Assembly: GCA_039636785.1 (NCBI GenBank)
Contig: CP144169.1
Span: 1,302,001 to 1,366,000, forward strand
Length of the DNA stretch: 64,000 bases
Source of the DNA: Micrococcaceae bacterium Sec5.7
GTDB lineage: Bacteria > Actinomycetota > Actinomycetes > Actinomycetales > Micrococcaceae
Direction: 5' to 3'
The position numbers and the translations under genes are program-made. Shown here piece after piece: positions 36,301 to 50,058 of this stretch (positions are counted from its first letter, which is position 1; every line of letters starts with the position of its first letter). The notes under the pieces are model-generated. The model was not told the origin of the DNA. It saw only the letters and a program-made list of their open reading frames with translations, and ran no database searches.

Positions 36301-37422
36301 TTCCCCTTCTCCCACCGGTAATCCGTCGGGGCCGACCACGGCAAGATCCCAACCGTCCAGTGGAAGGCCGATCCGGACGGGTCCGGGTCCACCCAGCGGT
36401 GCTGCACAAGCCACCACCGTGGCCTCGGTGGGCCCATAGGTGTTCCAGACTTCGCGGCCGTCGACGGCAAGACGTTCGGCCAATTCAGGCGGGCACGCCT
36501 CGCCCCCGAAGATGAGGAGACGGACATTCTCAAGCGCCTCGGCAGGCCAGAGTGCGGCAAGAGTGGGCACGGTGGACACCACGGTGATGCCATGACTGAT
36601 GAGCCAAGGGCCAAGGTCCATGCCCGTCCGTACCAAGGCACGGGGAGCTGGGACCAAGCAGGCGCCATGCCGCCAGGCAAGCCACATCTCTTCACAGGAG
36701 GCATCGAATGCCACCGACAACCCTGCGAGCACGCGGTCCTGCGGTCCGATTGGCTCGTCCTGCAGGAAGATCCTGGCCTCGGCGTCCACGAACGCGGCGG
36801 ACGAACGGTGCTGTACGGCCACCCCCTTGGGGGTTCCCGTGGACCCGGACGTGAAAATCACCCAGGAATCATCGTCCGGCTGAGCCGTCCGCGGCGCAGC
36901 GAAGGGTCTGGGCCGCTTGCTGCCCGTGACAACTACCCCGTTTGCCCGCAGGATGGCAGCCACCCTGGCCTCGCCGAAAACCAGCTTGGCCCGTTCGTCG
37001 GGATCGTCCGCGTCCACCGGAACATAGGCGGCTCCGATCAGCAGAATGGCCAGGATCGCGACGTAGAGCTCATTGGTGCCCGAGGGGATGCGCACACCGA
37101 TCTTGTCGCCGGCGCCAAGGCCGGCAAGGTGGAGATCGCGGGCAGCAGCACGCACTGCGGTCATCAGTTGTGCATAGCTCAGGGACTGGCGGCCATCGTC
37201 CAGGGCAGACGCATCGGGAAAACCGGCTGCCGTGTCCTGCAGGATATCCACAAGGGTCCGCTCCGGAGGTGCGGCAACGGCCCCCGGCAGTTGGGCTGGA
37301 AACACGGTACGGACTGCGGCAACATCCGGCAGGGCGCCTAACGCAGGGTCCGGGCTACCGACCGGGTTGCCGGCAGACAGAGCAGGTGGCGCGCTGTTGG
37401 TTTGATGTTGCGGCTCAGTCAC
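33397..37422 (-). CDS. Pls/PosA-type single-module NRPS (poly-amino-acid synthetase)
   Basis: A 1,341-residue membrane NRPS. Order: adenylation domain (about 55-535) with IFTSGSTGTPKG, FDASCEEMW (D240), NTYGPTEATV, YRSGDLVR, LGGRRIELGEID and lysine K518 in PTKTSGKVDR; carrier domain (about 545-630) with S576 in FFAHGGGSLAAAQL; then six membrane helices in three pairs (about 680-740, 860-940, 1130-1190) separating three hexapeptide-repeat, acetyltransferase-like domains. No condensation or thioesterase domain. This is the layout of epsilon-poly-L-lysine synthetase (Pls). The pocket read by hand is D-A-E-S-I-G-T-V-V-K, lysine-like. Start: GTG 37422; TTG 37443 is an alternative. Product is predicted, not proven. 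Confidence 0.88.
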   Translation of the reverse strand: MTEPQHQTNSAPPALSAGNPVGSPDPALGALPDVAAVRTVFPAQLPGAVAAPPERTLVDILQDTAAGFPDASALDDGRQSLSYAQLMTAVRAAARDLHLAGLGAGDKIGVRIPSGTNELYVAILAILLIGAAYVPVDADDPDERAKLVFGEARVAAILRANGVVVTGSKRPRPFAAPRTAQPDDDSWVIFTSGSTGTPKGVAVQHRSSAAFVDAEARIFLQDEPIGPQDRVLAGLSVAFDASCEEMWLAWRHGACLVPAPRALVRTGMDLGPWLISHGITVVSTVPTLAALWPAEALENVRLLIFGGEACPPELAERLAVDGREVWNTYGPTEATVVACAAPLGGPGPVRIGLPLDGWDLAVVGPDGLPVGEGELGELIIGGVGLARYLDPQKDAEKYAPMPSLGWDRAYRSGDLVRYEAAGLVFMGRADEQVKLGGRRIELGEIDAALQSLPDVAGAAAAVRTTAAGNQILVGYLAPAGDIEINLAAARELLGVSLPAPLIPLLTIVDALPTKTSGKVDRHALPWPLAGSGAADADSAPLNLPDDARWIVEQWSAVLGSNAPNLDADFFAHGGGSLAAAQLVSALRVRYATITVADIYATPRIGALIDTARQSLPDGVATGPAPVRSVRPTALKSQVFQTLMGIPLHILVGMRWLTYLMTANNLLFFLAGFGAAPTVSWWWVAASWLVFVSPLGRMGISIAAARTLLRNVGPGTYPRSGKIHLRLWLAEQIQDLSGAISLASAPWVPYYARALGAKIGSNVHLHSLPPVTGLLSLGSGSNIEPEVDLSGWWIDGDFVHIGAVHVGAGATVGTRSILMPGASIGAGGQVEPGSAVLGKVKAGQWVAGSPAERRGKAKHDWPETPASSTLVGRLWFVAFAAASSVLALIPYVSAAAAALVVFLLIRGHESLSAALPQLIVSMPVAALAWFLINLLLILGTTRLLGVGLKEGYYRVRSRIGWQVWATERVLDLARDLLFPIYASLFTPVWLRLLGAKIGRNVEASTVLLVPKMTTVGEGAFLADDTMVASYELGGGWIKIAPAKIGKRSFLGNSGMIAAGRNVPKNSLVAVLSATPAKAKSGTSWLGSPPVRLRRTAVASDNTLTFQPPRKLKIARALWELCRFVPVVLTVTLAAGVMLAYDWLATAFSYGAAAVLGGLVVLLAGGLAAASAVAAKWLLVGRIKAGEHPLWSSFIWRNEVVDTFIEMVSAPWFARSATGTPALVWWLRALGARIGRGTWCESYWLPEADLVTLGESSTVNRGCVIQTHLFHDRIMSLDTVTLEDGATMGPHGVILPRATIGNGGTVGPASLVMRGETVPAATYWMGNPVSPWTGPAVPAPRLK

Positions 37423-37504
37423 AGACGAAGTCTCTCTAAGCAAGGTGAACGGAAGGTGACGCAGTTCGCCCCGTGTTTGTCCGGAGTTGGGCTGGCGTTA
37501 CCAC

Positions 37505-38470
37505 TTAAGGAACCAGCAGTACTTTTCCGGTGGTGAGCCGTTGTTCCAAGTCCCTGTGAGCCTGCGCGGCCTCCCCCAGCGGATAGCTGGCTCCGATCCG
37601 GACTTTCAGGCTCCCGTCAGCTGCCGCACCGAAGATTTCAGCGGACCGCCAGCGGCGTTCCTGCGCGTTGAGCAGGAAGTGGCGCATTGTCGGCCTGGTG
37701 ATGCTCAGCGACCCGCCTGAGTTAAGCCGCTGCGGATCGAACGGCGGGACGGGTCCGGATGCTGCTCCGAAAAGGACCAGTGTCCCGCGGGTGCGGAGGC
37801 TGGAAAGCGAGCCGTCGAAGGTGTCTTTCCCCACGCCGTCGTACACCACGTCCACACCGGTGCCGCGGGTGAGCTCCCGGACCGATTGCGCGAATCCTTC
37901 GTACCGCAGCACGTCGTCGGCTCCGGCCTCCCGGGCCAGTGCTTCCTTCTCATCCGAGGAGACCGTGGTGATGACGCGGGCGCCGCGGGACTTGAGCAGC
38001 TGGATCAGCAGGAGTCCAACGCCGCCGGCACCTGCGTGCGTCAGCACGGTGTGTCCGGGTTCCACCCGGAAGGAGGAATTGATGAGGTAGTGGGCCGTTA
38101 TTCCCTGCAACGGGATGGCCGCGGCGGTGAAGTCGTCGACGCCGTCAGGTACGGGCAGCGCCTTCTCGGCGTCCAGCAGCGCATATCCCGCGTAGCAGCG
38201 GGACCCCTCAGCGGTGGCGACGCGGCTGCCCACGGAAATCCCGTCGACGCCGTTGCCCAGTTCCTCAACGGTGCCGGCTGCTTCGGAGCCGGGCGTGAAC
38301 GGGAACGGAACGTTGTATATGCCGCTGCGCTGATAGGTATCAATGAAGTTGACGCCGGCGGCGGCCACCTTGACCAGCAGCTGGCCGGGGCCGGGGACCG
38401 GACGGTCAACCTCGGCAATCTCCAGGACTTCGGGGCCGCCCTGTTGCCGGGCGACGATTGCGTGCATCAT
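37505..38470 (-). CDS. NADPH:quinone oxidoreductase, zeta-crystallin type
   Basis: A 321-residue medium-chain dehydrogenase without zinc ligands. GroES-like part with GVNFIDTYQRSGIY (family mark) and GSEAAG; Rossmann part with THAGAGGVGLLLIQLLKSRGA and the SSDEK loop for NADPH. It reduces quinones to semiquinones or related enals. ATG 38470 (MMHAIV) has GGAGGAGG about 9 nt upstream. A palindrome ACCATCC-TAT-GGATGGT at 38517-38533 overlaps the likely -10 TAGGAT, a possible repressor site. Confidence 0.9.
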   Translation of the reverse strand: MMHAIVARQQGGPEVLEIAEVDRPVPGPGQLLVKVAAAGVNFIDTYQRSGIYNVPFPFTPGSEAAGTVEELGNGVDGISVGSRVATAEGSRCYAGYALLDAEKALPVPDGVDDFTAAAIPLQGITAHYLINSSFRVEPGHTVLTHAGAGGVGLLLIQLLKSRGARVITTVSSDEKEALAREAGADDVLRYEGFAQSVRELTRGTGVDVVYDGVGKDTFDGSLSSLRTRGTLVLFGAASGPVPPFDPQRLNSGGSLSITRPTMRHFLLNAQERRWRSAEIFGAAADGSLKVRIGASYPLGEAAQAHRDLEQRLTTGKVLLVP

Positions 38471-38605
38471 GGGATCTCCTCCTCCGGGCAGGAACTTCCA
38501 ACGACCGGATCCTCAAACCATCCTATGGATGGTCGAGCTGGCGGCGAAGTTCCTGACTCCGGAGTAACAAACGCGTTGTGCAACTTTGAGGCAGAAGCCT
38601 GGGTC

Positions 38606-39694
38606 CTAGTAGCGGCCCGAAACGGCAGCCATGGGGCACTCAAAGCGTCGCCCGGCGGCGAGACCTACCTCGTTCAGGTAACGGACAATGATGCCGTACG
38701 ACTGCAGCAGTGTGGTTTCCGTGTAGGGAATACCGTGCTTGTCGCAGTATTGGCGGACAATCGCTGCCGCACGGTGGAGCTGCGGGCGGGCCATGTCGGG
38801 GAAGAGGTGGTGCTCCGCCTGACGGTTGAGTCCGCCGAGGAGGATGTCCATAAAACGGCCACCGGAGATGTTCCGCGACGTCAGCACCTGGCGGCTGAAG
38901 AAATCCACCCGGCTATCGGCTGGGAGTACCGGCATGCCCTTGTGGTTCGGCGCGAAGGAAGCGCCCATGTAGAAACCGAAGACGGCGAGCTGGACGCCGA
39001 TGAAGGCGAATGCCATACCGAGCGGGAGGAACCAGAAGGCGAGGAAAGGCAATGCGGTCAGGCGGAGGGCCAGGATGGGGATCTCCACCCAGCGGTGGGT
39101 CACCTTGGCGCGCCGGACGATGAACTTGATGGAATCCATTTGCAGGCTGAAGCCCAGGAGAAACAGGAGCGGGAAGAAGAACCAGCCCTGCTTGCGTGTG
39201 AGGAAGGAGAAGCGCCCCTGACGGCCCGCGGCCGCTTCAGTGTGAAACGCCAGGGCGCCCGTTGCGATGTCCGGATCCTTGGAAATGACGTTCGGGTGAT
39301 TGTGGTGCGCCCCGTGCTTCTGCTCCCACCACGAGTAGCTGATTCCCGCTACCGAGGTGGCGAGTATCCGCGCCGACCAGTCATTGGCGCGACGGGAAGC
39401 AAAGATCTGGCGGTGTCCGGCCTCGTGGGCCAGGAAGCACAGCTGGGTACAAAGAATGCCCAGGGCGGCCGCGATCAGCAGCTGGAACCAGCTCTCGCCA
39501 ATCAGGGCGAAACCGAACCAGGTGGCCGTCATCAGGACAACGAGGCACGAAAAGACGCTGATGTAAAAACGACGCCGGCGTTCCAGCAGACCCGCCGCGC
39601 GGACCGTCTTGAGAAGTTCGGAATAACTGAGGACCACGGCATTTGGCTGCCGGACGCGCGTCTTCGGGCGCTCAGAGGTGGAAGTGGGGGCCAT
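38606..39694 (-). CDS. Membrane fatty acid desaturase
   Basis: A 362-residue di-iron acyl desaturase. The three histidine boxes are HEAGH (about 90), HGAHHNH (about 127) and QAEHHLFP (about 295), with four hydrophobic segments placed as in membrane desaturases. The third box begins with Gln, as in front-end and linoleoyl-CoA-type enzymes. It probably adjusts membrane fluidity, such as in cold. ATG 39694 (MAPTSTSERP) with GAGG 9 nt upstream was preferred to GTG 39712. Regiospecificity cannot be read. Confidence 0.88.
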   Translation of the reverse strand: MAPTSTSERPKTRVRQPNAVVLSYSELLKTVRAAGLLERRRRFYISVFSCLVVLMTATWFGFALIGESWFQLLIAAALGILCTQLCFLAHEAGHRQIFASRRANDWSARILATSVAGISYSWWEQKHGAHHNHPNVISKDPDIATGALAFHTEAAAGRQGRFSFLTRKQGWFFFPLLFLLGFSLQMDSIKFIVRRAKVTHRWVEIPILALRLTALPFLAFWFLPLGMAFAFIGVQLAVFGFYMGASFAPNHKGMPVLPADSRVDFFSRQVLTSRNISGGRFMDILLGGLNRQAEHHLFPDMARPQLHRAAAIVRQYCDKHGIPYTETTLLQSYGIIVRYLNEVGLAAGRRFECPMAAVSGRY

Positions 39695-39696
39695 AG

Positions 39697-42077
<2,381 letters not shown>

Positions 42078-42111
42078 TCCCCGCAGCCACCTCCCCAAAG
42101 GAACAGCCTCC

Positions 42112-43068
42112 ATGAATGCCCAGACACGCGAGAACACCTCCATGCTTGATGCGCAGAGCAAAGCCGGCACCCTGATCGAGGCTCTGCCGTGGATCCAGCG
42201 CTTTGCCGGCACCATCATGGTGATCAAGTACGGGGGAAACGCGATGGTCAATGACGACCTCCGGCGTGCGTTTGCCGAGGATGTGGTGTTCCTCCACCAC
42301 GTGGGAATCCACCCCGTGGTGGTGCACGGCGGCGGTCCGCAGATCAATTCGATGCTCAGCCGGCTGGGCATCGAATCCGAGTTCAAGGGCGGACTCCGCG
42401 TCACCACCCCCGAAGCCATGGACGTGGTGCGTATGGTCCTCACCGGCCAGGTGGGGCGTGAACTTGTGGGCCTGATCAACTCGCACGGACCATACGCCGT
42501 GGGTATGTCCGGTGAAGACGGCGGCCTGCTGCGCGCCGTACGCACCGGCACGGTTATTGACGGCGAGGAAGTGGATCTGGGCCTGGTGGGTGAAGTGGTG
42601 GGCGTTAACCCGGAGGGCATTGTGGACATCCTCGATGCCGGGCGCATCCCGGTGATCTCAACGGTGGCCCCCGAGATTGCCGACGACGGCAAGGCCGCCG
42701 GCCAGAACGCAGGCCGGACCACCGGGCAGGTGCTTAACGTCAATGCGGACACTGCAGCGGCTGCCCTGGCGGAAGCCCTGGGAGCATCCAAACTGGTCAT
42801 TCTCACCGACGTCGAAGGCCTCTACGCCAACTGGCCCGACCCGTCATCGCTGATCTCGTCGCTCACAGCGTCTGAACTGCGGGAACTGCTGCCCTCGCTC
42901 GAGTCCGGAATGATCCCCAAAATGCAGGCGTGCCTCAAGGCCGTGGACGGCGGGGTGGAACGCGCCCACATCGTGGACGGCCGCCTGCCGCACTCCATGC
43001 TGCTTGAAACATTTACGACGGCGGGCATCGGCACGCAAGTGGTACCAGACGAGGAAGTAAACGCATGA
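42112..43068 (+). CDS. argB: Acetylglutamate kinase
   Basis: Phosphorylates N-acetylglutamate, usually the arginine-inhibited step. 318 residues of the amino-acid kinase fold: [11 protein letters not shown] (ATP lysine), [23 protein letters not shown] and [12 protein letters not shown]. The N-terminal helix before the kinase core (about 1-30) is typical of arginine-sensitive hexameric forms. Start ATG 42112 has AAAGGA 9 nt upstream. Its end overlaps argD by 4 nt. Confidence 0.97.
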   Translation: MNAQTRENTSMLDAQSKAGTLIEALPWIQRFAGTIMVIKYGGNAMVNDDLRRAFAEDVVFLHHVGIHPVVVHGGGPQINSMLSRLGIESEFKGGLRVTTPEAMDVVRMVLTGQVGRELVGLINSHGPYAVGMSGEDGGLLRAVRTGTVIDGEEVDLGLVGEVVGVNPEGIVDILDAGRIPVISTVAPEIADDGKAAGQNAGRTTGQVLNVNADTAAAALAEALGASKLVILTDVEGLYANWPDPSSLISSLTASELRELLPSLESGMIPKMQACLKAVDGGVERAHIVDGRLPHSMLLETFTTAGIGTQVVPDEEVNA

Positions 43069-44324
43069 GCCCGATAGAGAAGTCCCCTGTGACCGCACTG
43101 GTCGAGGCCCAGGGCCACGGTACCGGGGCGGACTGGCTTGCCCGCTATGCGTCTTCATTGATGGGGGTCTTCGGCACACCGCAGCGGGTGCTGGTGCGCG
43201 GCGCCGGCTGCCTCGTATGGGACGCCGACGGCAAGGAATACCTGGATCTGCTCGGCGGCATTGCCGTCAACGCGCTGGGGCACGCCCACCCGTTTGTGAC
43301 CTCAGTGATTTCCAGCCAGCTGGCCACGTTGGGGCACGTCTCCAATTTCTTCACGAGTCCCACCCAGATTGCCCTCGCCGAGAAACTCCTGTCCCTCACA
43401 AAAGCGCCGGCCGGTTCCAAGGTGTTTTTCACCAATTCGGGCACCGAAGCCAACGAGGCGGCCTTCAAGCTGGCCCGGCGGAATTCAGCGGCCCCGGGCA
43501 ATGCCCCGCGGACCAAAATCATCGCACTGGAGGGTGCCTTCCACGGGCGCACCATGGGAGCGCTGGCGCTGACGGCCAAGGAGGCCTACCGCGCACCCTT
43601 TGCGCCGCTGCCAGGAGGTGTTGTCCACATCCCGTTCGGCGACGTCGAAGCACTCCGCGGCGCTGTTGATGAAACCGTGGCCGCCGTTTTCCTGGAACCC
43701 ATCCAGGGCGAAGCAGGCGTCCGGCCGCTGCCGGCCGGGTATCTGGCTGCGGCCCGCGACGCCACGTCCAGGGCCGGCGCACTGCTGATCCTGGACGAAG
43801 TCCAGACCGGCATCGGCCGCACCGGAAAGTGGCTGGCCAGTGAGGACGCCGGCATCGTCCCGGACGCAGTCACCCTGGCCAAGGGGCTGGGAGGCGGGTT
43901 CCCGGTGGGTGCCCTGATTACCTTTGGCGGGTGGCCGTCGTCGCTGCTCTCCGCAGGCCAGCATGGCACCACCTTTGGCGGAAACCCGGTAGCCACAGCT
44001 GCCGCGCTGGCGACGCTCCACGCCATCGAGAGCCAGGGCGTACTGCAGAATGTTGAACTCGTGGGTGAGTACCTGCGTTCGGCCCTGGCCGGCGTCGACG
44101 GTGTCACAGAGATCCGTGGCGAGGGCCTGCTGATCGGCTTCGACCTCGATGCTGACGTGGCACCTGCAGCCGTTACCGCCGCGCTGGACGCAGGCTTTAT
44201 CATCAACAGCCCGGGCCCGCGCACCATCCGGCTGGCACCTCCGCTCATTCTCACGGTTGAACAGGCGGACCGTTTCATGGCCGCCCTGCCGGCCATCCTC
44301 CAGACCGCAAGGGACGCGCAGTGA
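43065..44324 (+). CDS. argD: Acetylornithine aminotransferase
   Basis: A PLP-dependent class III aminotransferase of 419 residues. [54 protein letters not shown] and the PLP lysine in [15 protein letters not shown] are all present. The GTFGGNP-like [14 protein letters not shown] is also seen. ATG overlaps the argB stop (ATGA) and the end overlaps argF (GTGA), so argB, argD and argF are tightly coupled. Confidence 0.97.
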   Translation: MSPIEKSPVTALVEAQGHGTGADWLARYASSLMGVFGTPQRVLVRGAGCLVWDADGKEYLDLLGGIAVNALGHAHPFVTSVISSQLATLGHVSNFFTSPTQIALAEKLLSLTKAPAGSKVFFTNSGTEANEAAFKLARRNSAAPGNAPRTKIIALEGAFHGRTMGALALTAKEAYRAPFAPLPGGVVHIPFGDVEALRGAVDETVAAVFLEPIQGEAGVRPLPAGYLAAARDATSRAGALLILDEVQTGIGRTGKWLASEDAGIVPDAVTLAKGLGGGFPVGALITFGGWPSSLLSAGQHGTTFGGNPVATAAALATLHAIESQGVLQNVELVGEYLRSALAGVDGVTEIRGEGLLIGFDLDADVAPAAVTAALDAGFIINSPGPRTIRLAPPLILTVEQADRFMAALPAILQTARDAQ

Positions 44325-45334
44325 CCTCCTCAACCCGAACCCGTCACTTCCTCAAGGACACCGACCTCAGCCCGGCCGAGCAGGCCGAGGTCCTTGACCT
44401 GGCAGCCCGGATGAAGGCCGCGCCCTACAGCGTCCAGCCGTTCGCCGGCGAAGGAAACGGCCGTAAGACCGTAGCCGTGATCTTCGACAAAACGTCCACG
44501 CGCACCCGGGTGTCCTTCGCTACGGGTGTGGCGGACATGGGCGGCAACGCCCTGATCATCAACCCCGGTGAGGCACAGATCGGCCACAAGGAATCAGTGG
44601 AGGACACCGCCAGGGTGCTCGAGCGGATGGTCTCCACCATCGTGTGGCGGACTTCGGCGCACGCCGGTCTGGTGGCCATGGCGGAAAACTCCAGGGTGCC
44701 GGTCATCAACGCGCTCTGCGACGACTACCACCCCTGCCAGCTTCTGGCAGACCTGCTCGCTGTCAAGGAACACAAGGGTGAGCTCAAAGGCCTCACCATG
44801 AGCTACCTCGGCGACGCGGCCAACAATATGGCCAACTCCTACCTGCTTGCCGGGGTCACCGCCGGAATGCATGTCCGGATCGCCGGTCCCGAAGGCTACC
44901 TTCCCGCAGCAGACATTGTGGCCGCCGCGCAGGAACGAGCTGCTGAAACCGGCGGCTCCGTACTCATCACGACAGACGCGGCCGAAGCGCTCAAGGGCGC
45001 CGACGTCGTGGCCACCGACACCTGGGTGTCCATGGGCCAGGAAGCCGAAAAGGAGGCCCGGCTGGAGCTTTTCCGTGAGTACTCCGTGGATGAGGCCGCC
45101 ATGGCACAAGCTGCGGAAGACGCCGTCGTTCTTCACTGCCTTCCGGCATACCGGGGCTACGAGATTTCGGCCGGTGTCATTGACGGCCCGCAGTCGATCG
45201 TCTGGGACGAGGCCGAAAACCGGCTTCACGCCCAGAAGGCCCTTATGGCGTGGCTCATGCACCGGTCTGGCCTTGCCGTGGTTGAGGGACTGTCGCCGGT
45301 TGAAGGACTCTCGCCCGTTGAGGGACGCGCCTGA
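44321..45334 (+). CDS. argF: Ornithine carbamoyltransferase
   Basis: Makes citrulline from ornithine and carbamoyl phosphate. 337 residues: carbamoyl-phosphate motif STRTR in FDKTSTRTRVSF, DYHPCQLLADL (HPCQ), DTWVSMGQE and the ornithine motif HCLPAYRG, identifying ornithine rather than aspartate as substrate. The final residues are a small duplication (VEGLSP twice, then VEGRA) beyond the usual C-terminus. The argR ATG follows the stop at once. Confidence 0.97.
   Translation: MTSSTRTRHFLKDTDLSPAEQAEVLDLAARMKAAPYSVQPFAGEGNGRKTVAVIFDKTSTRTRVSFATGVADMGGNALIINPGEAQIGHKESVEDTARVLERMVSTIVWRTSAHAGLVAMAENSRVPVINALCDDYHPCQLLADLLAVKEHKGELKGLTMSYLGDAANNMANSYLLAGVTAGMHVRIAGPEGYLPAADIVAAAQERAAETGGSVLITTDAAEALKGADVVATDTWVSMGQEAEKEARLELFREYSVDEAAMAQAAEDAVVLHCLPAYRGYEISAGVIDGPQSIVWDEAENRLHAQKALMAWLMHRSGLAVVEGLSPVEGLSPVEGRA
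45282..45326 (+). repeat. 18-nt tandem repeat at the 3' end of argF
   Basis: The unit GTTGAGGGACTGTCGCCG and a variant copy follow each other, then a half copy, coding VEGLSP-VEGLSP-VEG. It lengthens the C-terminus in frame. Confidence 0.85.
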
Positions 45335-45871
45335 ATGTCCGTCCAGCCAGCGTCGCCGGGCGCGAGCCCGGCCACCAAAACAGCTCGCCAGGCGCGGATC
45401 ACCGCCATCCTGACGGGTGAGTCGGTGCGCTCCCAGGCAGAGCTTGCAGCCCTGCTGGCCGACGACGGCGTCCAGGTCACCCAGGCCACTTTGTCCCGCG
45501 ACCTCGTGGAGCTGGGTGCAGTCCGGGTCCGCGGAAAAGAAGGGGTCCTGGTCTACGCGGTGCCGGGCGAGGGTGGTGAGCGTGCGGCCAAAAGCGGTGT
45601 CACGCAGGAAATCCTCGATGCGCGGCTTTCCCGGCTGTGCGGGGAACTCCTGGTCACGGCGGAGGCCTCGGCCAACATCGCAGTGCTCAGGACCCCGCCC
45701 GGAGCGGCCAACTTCCTGGCACTGGCGATTGACCACTCCGTGATGCCCTCAATCCTTGGCACCATCGCCGGGGACGACACAGTACTGCTGGTCACCCGCG
45801 ATCCGCTCGGCGGCGCCGCCCTTGCCGCCCGCTTCCTCCAGCTCGCGGAAGAAGCCGGCACCGGCCCGTAA
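45335..45871 (+). CDS. argR: Arginine repressor
   Basis: ArgR senses arginine and represses the cluster. 178 residues: N-terminal winged helix (about 14-85, with [20 protein letters not shown] and [15 protein letters not shown]) and a C-terminal hexamer/arginine domain (about 100-172) with [14 protein letters not shown] and [15 protein letters not shown]. The sequence is standard. The site it probably uses is the AT-rich pair before argC. A 97-nt gap separates it from argG, so argGH may have an extra promoter. Confidence 0.97.
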   Translation: MSVQPASPGASPATKTARQARITAILTGESVRSQAELAALLADDGVQVTQATLSRDLVELGAVRVRGKEGVLVYAVPGEGGERAAKSGVTQEILDARLSRLCGELLVTAEASANIAVLRTPPGAANFLALAIDHSVMPSILGTIAGDDTVLLVTRDPLGGAALAARFLQLAEEAGTGP

Positions 45872-45968
45872 CCGAACCAGCCAGCAACATCCACAGACCA
45901 GCCCGCACGACGATGTGTCAGGCTTTCACCAAACAATCAAGAACCAACAAACAATAAGGAGCATTTCC

Positions 45969-48631
<2,663 letters not shown>

Positions 48632-48647
48632 ACGGGCCTGACACCAT

Positions 48648-48710
48648 CTGCGAGGTGGCACTTTGCGGCAGTGATTTCAAAGATCATGGCCGTGACGTGT
48701 CACCTCGCAG
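48648..48710. repeat. Inverted repeat downstream of argH
   Basis: CTGCGAGGTGGCAC (48648-48661) pairs with GTGTCACCTCGCAG (48697-48710), 14 bp with one G-U, around a 35-nt loop. No U tract follows. It may end argH transcription or be a dispersed palindrome; only genome-wide comparison can say. Confidence 0.6.
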
Positions 48711-48749
48711 TGCGTTAACTCTCATTAACTGTCCGCTAGGATGGGCGCC

Positions 48750-49505
48750 ATGACCGGAATCACACCTGAGATGCTTCTCGCCGAACTGCACAAAGCGGCC
48801 GACGTCGTTGCCTCCACTGCAGCCAAGCTCACCGGCGCGGACGTCACGTCGCCCTCGGAACTGCCCGGCTGGACGCGCGGACACGTCCTGGCGCACATTA
48901 CCGGGATCGCCAATGCGATGGCGCGGCAGCTGGAATACGCAGCGCGCGGCAAGTCCGTGGAGCTCTACGACGGCGGTTACGAAGGACGCACCCAAGCGAT
49001 CGAAATGGCCGCCGGACACAGCGCTGACGAACACCGGGCGGATCTGGCTGTGGCGCTGGAACGGGCCCTGCGTGCTTTTGATGCCCTGGACGGACCTGAC
49101 GCGGCGAACGGGGCCGGGTGGCAGATTCCCATTGCGTACCGCGGGGGAGTAGTGCTCGACGGCGGACTGGCCCTGTGGCGCGAGCTGGTGATCCACACGT
49201 CGGATCTCGGCACCGGCCGTGGCCCGGAGACGTGGAGCCGGACGTTCTGTGAACACCTCTTTGATTTCCTGGCCGCCCGTGTCCCCGCCGGCCAGAAGTT
49301 TGTCCTCCTGCCGCTCGGACTTCCTCCGGTGGCAATCGGCAGCGGCGGCCGCTCCACCGCCATCAACGGCATGATCACCGACATTGCAGCGTGGCTTGCC
49401 GGGCGGGAGCCCTCCATGGGCAGCCTCCGGGCATCTGCAGCGGCCGACGGCGTGGACCTCCCGGAGCTTTTGCCGTGGCCGTCCGGGGTGCCGACCACCA
49501 AATAA
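48750..49505 (+). CDS. Maleylpyruvate isomerase family, mycothiol-dependent type
   Basis: A 251-residue DinB/MDMPI-fold protein. LPGWTRGHVLAHITGIANAM and LWRELVIHTSDLG hold the His...Glu-x3-His metal triad of the family. Such enzymes use mycothiol as a cofactor; the substrate of this one is unknown. Two ATGs are possible; 48750 was chosen since TAGGAT ends 7 nt before it while ATG 48741 lies within that -10, so leaderless initiation is likely. Confidence 0.8.
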   Translation: MTGITPEMLLAELHKAADVVASTAAKLTGADVTSPSELPGWTRGHVLAHITGIANAMARQLEYAARGKSVELYDGGYEGRTQAIEMAAGHSADEHRADLAVALERALRAFDALDGPDAANGAGWQIPIAYRGGVVLDGGLALWRELVIHTSDLGTGRGPETWSRTFCEHLFDFLAARVPAGQKFVLLPLGLPPVAIGSGGRSTAINGMITDIAAWLAGREPSMGSLRASAAADGVDLPELLPWPSGVPTTK

Positions 49506-49548
49506 ACCGGTTGCTGTCGATCCCGGACTTCACGTCAGCAGCACTCAC

Positions 49549-50058
49549 TCAGGGGCGGGCCGTATTCTCCTTTTCGCGCGCCAGCAGGCTCTCCTTGACG
49601 CGCAGCCCCCAGCGGAATCCGCCGAGTGTGCCGTCGGTCCTTACCACCCGGTGGCACGGCACAAACAGGGCCGCAGCGTTGAGTGCACAGGCGCTGGCCG
49701 CGGCCCGGACCGCTTTCGGATTTCCGGACAGCTGGGCGTATTCGGTGTAGGTTACCGGCGTTCCCGGGCTGACGGTCCGCAGCACGTCCCAGGCATGGCT
49801 GCGGAAGGGGCCCGATTTCTGCAGTACCCGCACGTTCATGGCCGGTACGGGGTCGCCCGAGTAGAAAGCATCCACGGCCTCGGAAATGGCGCCGAGGTCC
49901 TGGACAGCGTCAAAGTCCTCGGGCATCAGCTCCGGATGGATCTGGCCCGTCAGCTCGGCGGCCTCGGCTGTCCAGCCGGACGCCAGCACGGCGCCTTCAT
50001 GCGCAATGATGGTGAATGGTCCGTCCGGGGTGGTCATGGTCAACAGCTGGGCTTTCAT
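49549..50058 (-). CDS. ogt: Methylated-DNA--protein-cysteine methyltransferase
   Basis: Repairs O6-methylguanine by moving the methyl to its own cysteine. 169 residues; the active site is [11 protein letters not shown], preceded by the helix-turn-helix region and [16 protein letters not shown], with [14 protein letters not shown] after. ATG 50058 overlaps the ada-alkA stop by 4 nt, so both are made from one message. Confidence 0.95.
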   Translation of the reverse strand: MKAQLLTMTTPDGPFTIIAHEGAVLASGWTAEAAELTGQIHPELMPEDFDAVQDLGAISEAVDAFYSGDPVPAMNVRVLQKSGPFRSHAWDVLRTVSPGTPVTYTEYAQLSGNPKAVRAAASACALNAAALFVPCHRVVRTDGTLGGFRWGLRVKESLLAREKENTARP

